Of a stretch of 64,000 bases of DNA, positions 63,240 through 64,000 are shown in pieces. Within the stretch, counting starts at the first letter, position 1. Each line of letters opens with the position of its first letter. A model generated the notes under the pieces. That model did no database searches. It saw nothing but the letters and a program-made list of their open reading frames with translations, and had not been told where the DNA came from. A program made the translations under genes and the position numbers. The stretch comes from Adiantum capillus-veneris (Eukaryota; Streptophyta; Polypodiopsida; Polypodiales; Pteridaceae): contig CM043944.1 of NCBI GenBank assembly GCA_014529385.2, positions 80,010,384-80,074,383 of the forward strand, given 5' to 3'.

Positions 63240-63480
63240 TTGCACAGTCTACGTGTTAGAGTTAGGGTTGCAGAGAAACGCACACAGCTTGGAGAAGACG
63301 AAGGAAGCTCAAGGCACACAATAGAGAGTGTGTTGCTTAGTGTGCAATGGAAATATGGATAGCCCTAGAGTGATGGGCGTATATACAATGCACGAGGGAA
63401 AAAACCTCCTAAAGAGGGAAAAAATGCCACGGCGGTCCTAGTGTGTTCACACACATCACTACCACATGTATATGGTAACA
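63240..63480 (-). repeat. Copia LTR (3' LTR of the element at the window's right end), inner limit approximate
   Basis: In minus sense it begins TGTTACCATATACATG after the polypurine tract CCAGGGGGGATT (63481-63492). It contains GGTTTTTTCCCTCG and TGTATATACGCCC, typical of copia LTRs. The far end was not located. Confidence 0.6.
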
Positions 63481-63555
63481 AATCCCCCCTGGAGTGATGC
63501 GGTGAACGAGAGCTAGCACATGAGTAAAGGGAAGTGCCATGCCCTAAGGACATGA

Positions 63556-64000
63556 TCAGTCCACAAAGGGGAGTAAGCCCAAAGCTTTGCAGAAAGCTTC
63601 AAGCTTCTCACGAGACAATGCCTTTGTGAAAAGATCTGCAAGGTTGTCCTGTGTTGGCACATAAGCCAAGCTGATCTCTCCTGTTGAGAGCCTCTCCCTG
63701 ACATAGTGGTAATGCACCTCAATGTGCTTTGTGTGAGCATGAATAACTGGGTTCCTCGTAACTGCCAATGTGCTCTGACTGTCAGTGTAGATAGTGTTGG
63801 CAGTGTCCTTTCCAACACCCAAATAATCCATAAGGCGTCTGAGCCATACACACTCAACCGTAGCTGTGAAGACTGCCCTGTACTCAGCCTCACAACTCGA
63901 AGTGGCCACAGTAGGTTGCTTCTTGCTCAACCATGATATACATGAACCGCCAAGCATGAAACAAAAACCACTTGTGGACACTCGCATGTCAAAACAACCA
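63556..64000 (-). CDS. Copia RNase H, C-terminal part, open to the window edge
   Basis: About 148 codons without a stop running off the right edge. Motifs: STSGFCFMLGGSCISWLSKK, VATSSCEAEYRAV, IYTDSQSTLAV, HTKHIEVHYHYVRE and TQDNLADLFTKALSREKLEA, the standard end of a Ty1/copia polyprotein. It ends LLPFVD, stop, then polypurine tract and LTR. It is the best-preserved transposon coding region in the window and could belong to a recent or still competent copy. The rest of the element lies beyond the window. Confidence 0.88.
   Translation of the reverse strand, partial: GCFDMRVSTSGFCFMLGGSCISWLSKKQPTVATSSCEAEYRAVFTATVECVWLRRLMDYLGVGKDTANTIYTDSQSTLAVTRNPVIHAHTKHIEVHYHYVRERLSTGEISLAYVPTQDNLADLFTKALSREKLEAFCKALGLLPFVD

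Overview
This looks like a gene-poor, repeat-dense piece of a land-plant nuclear genome. The evidence is plant-type CACTA, hAT, Ty1/copia and Ty3/gypsy chromodomain elements, tRNA-iMet-type primer binding sites, and one plant-specific host gene. The large intron and the mass of old LTR elements would suit a fern, gymnosperm or other large-genome plant, but I cannot name the species.

The only host gene I recognise is PTAC12/HEMERA (PAP5) on the minus strand. It is the plastid RNA polymerase-associated protein that also acts in nuclear phytochrome signalling. Nine coding exons can be laid out with GT-AG borders and matching phases, giving about 494 codons with no internal stop. Exons 1-2 lie at 60663-61161 and exons 3-9 at 18203-21300. 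Between them is a single intron of 39,362 bp; the other introns are 72-1,021 bp.

The giant intron is mostly nested transposons, from left to right. (1) A minus-strand copia element (about 22.6-33.95 kb) has lost its integrase core. It contains a full-length gypsy chromovirus (22921-31179, TSD TGAAA) and a solo gypsy LTR (31682-32421, TSD TCATA). (2) A decayed plus-strand gypsy element (about 33.95-36.27 and 44.9-46.0 kb) was split by a hAT transposon, which was in turn split by a gag-protease-only LTR element (copy A, 38954-44760, minus). (3) An old plus-strand relative of copy A (46.0-46.99 and 53.0-53.1 kb) was split by a second complete gag-protease-only element (copy B, 46995-52999, TSD ACCCT). 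The 3' LTR of copy B carries a 354-bp hAT-type MITE. (4) A rearranged gypsy locus occupies 53.1-59.84 kb.

Outside the gene, 1-3351 is a decayed CACTA (Tnp2) transposase carrying a solo LTR in an intron. 6665-11370 is a compact gypsy chromovirus with very short LTRs, a TSD of ACATA and no recognisable gag. 12.1 kb has a copia-like LTR. 12.5-15.7 kb holds nothing I can identify. 15715-16341 is an uncharacterised minus-strand ORF behind a TATA-like box. Upstream of PTAC12 are microsatellites and the end of another copia element that runs off the window.

Copia and gag-protease copies A and B lie in the same sense as PTAC12, so their LTR transcription and polyadenylation signals sit inside its intron, while the gypsy elements are antisense. 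The gene's coding parts are nevertheless intact.
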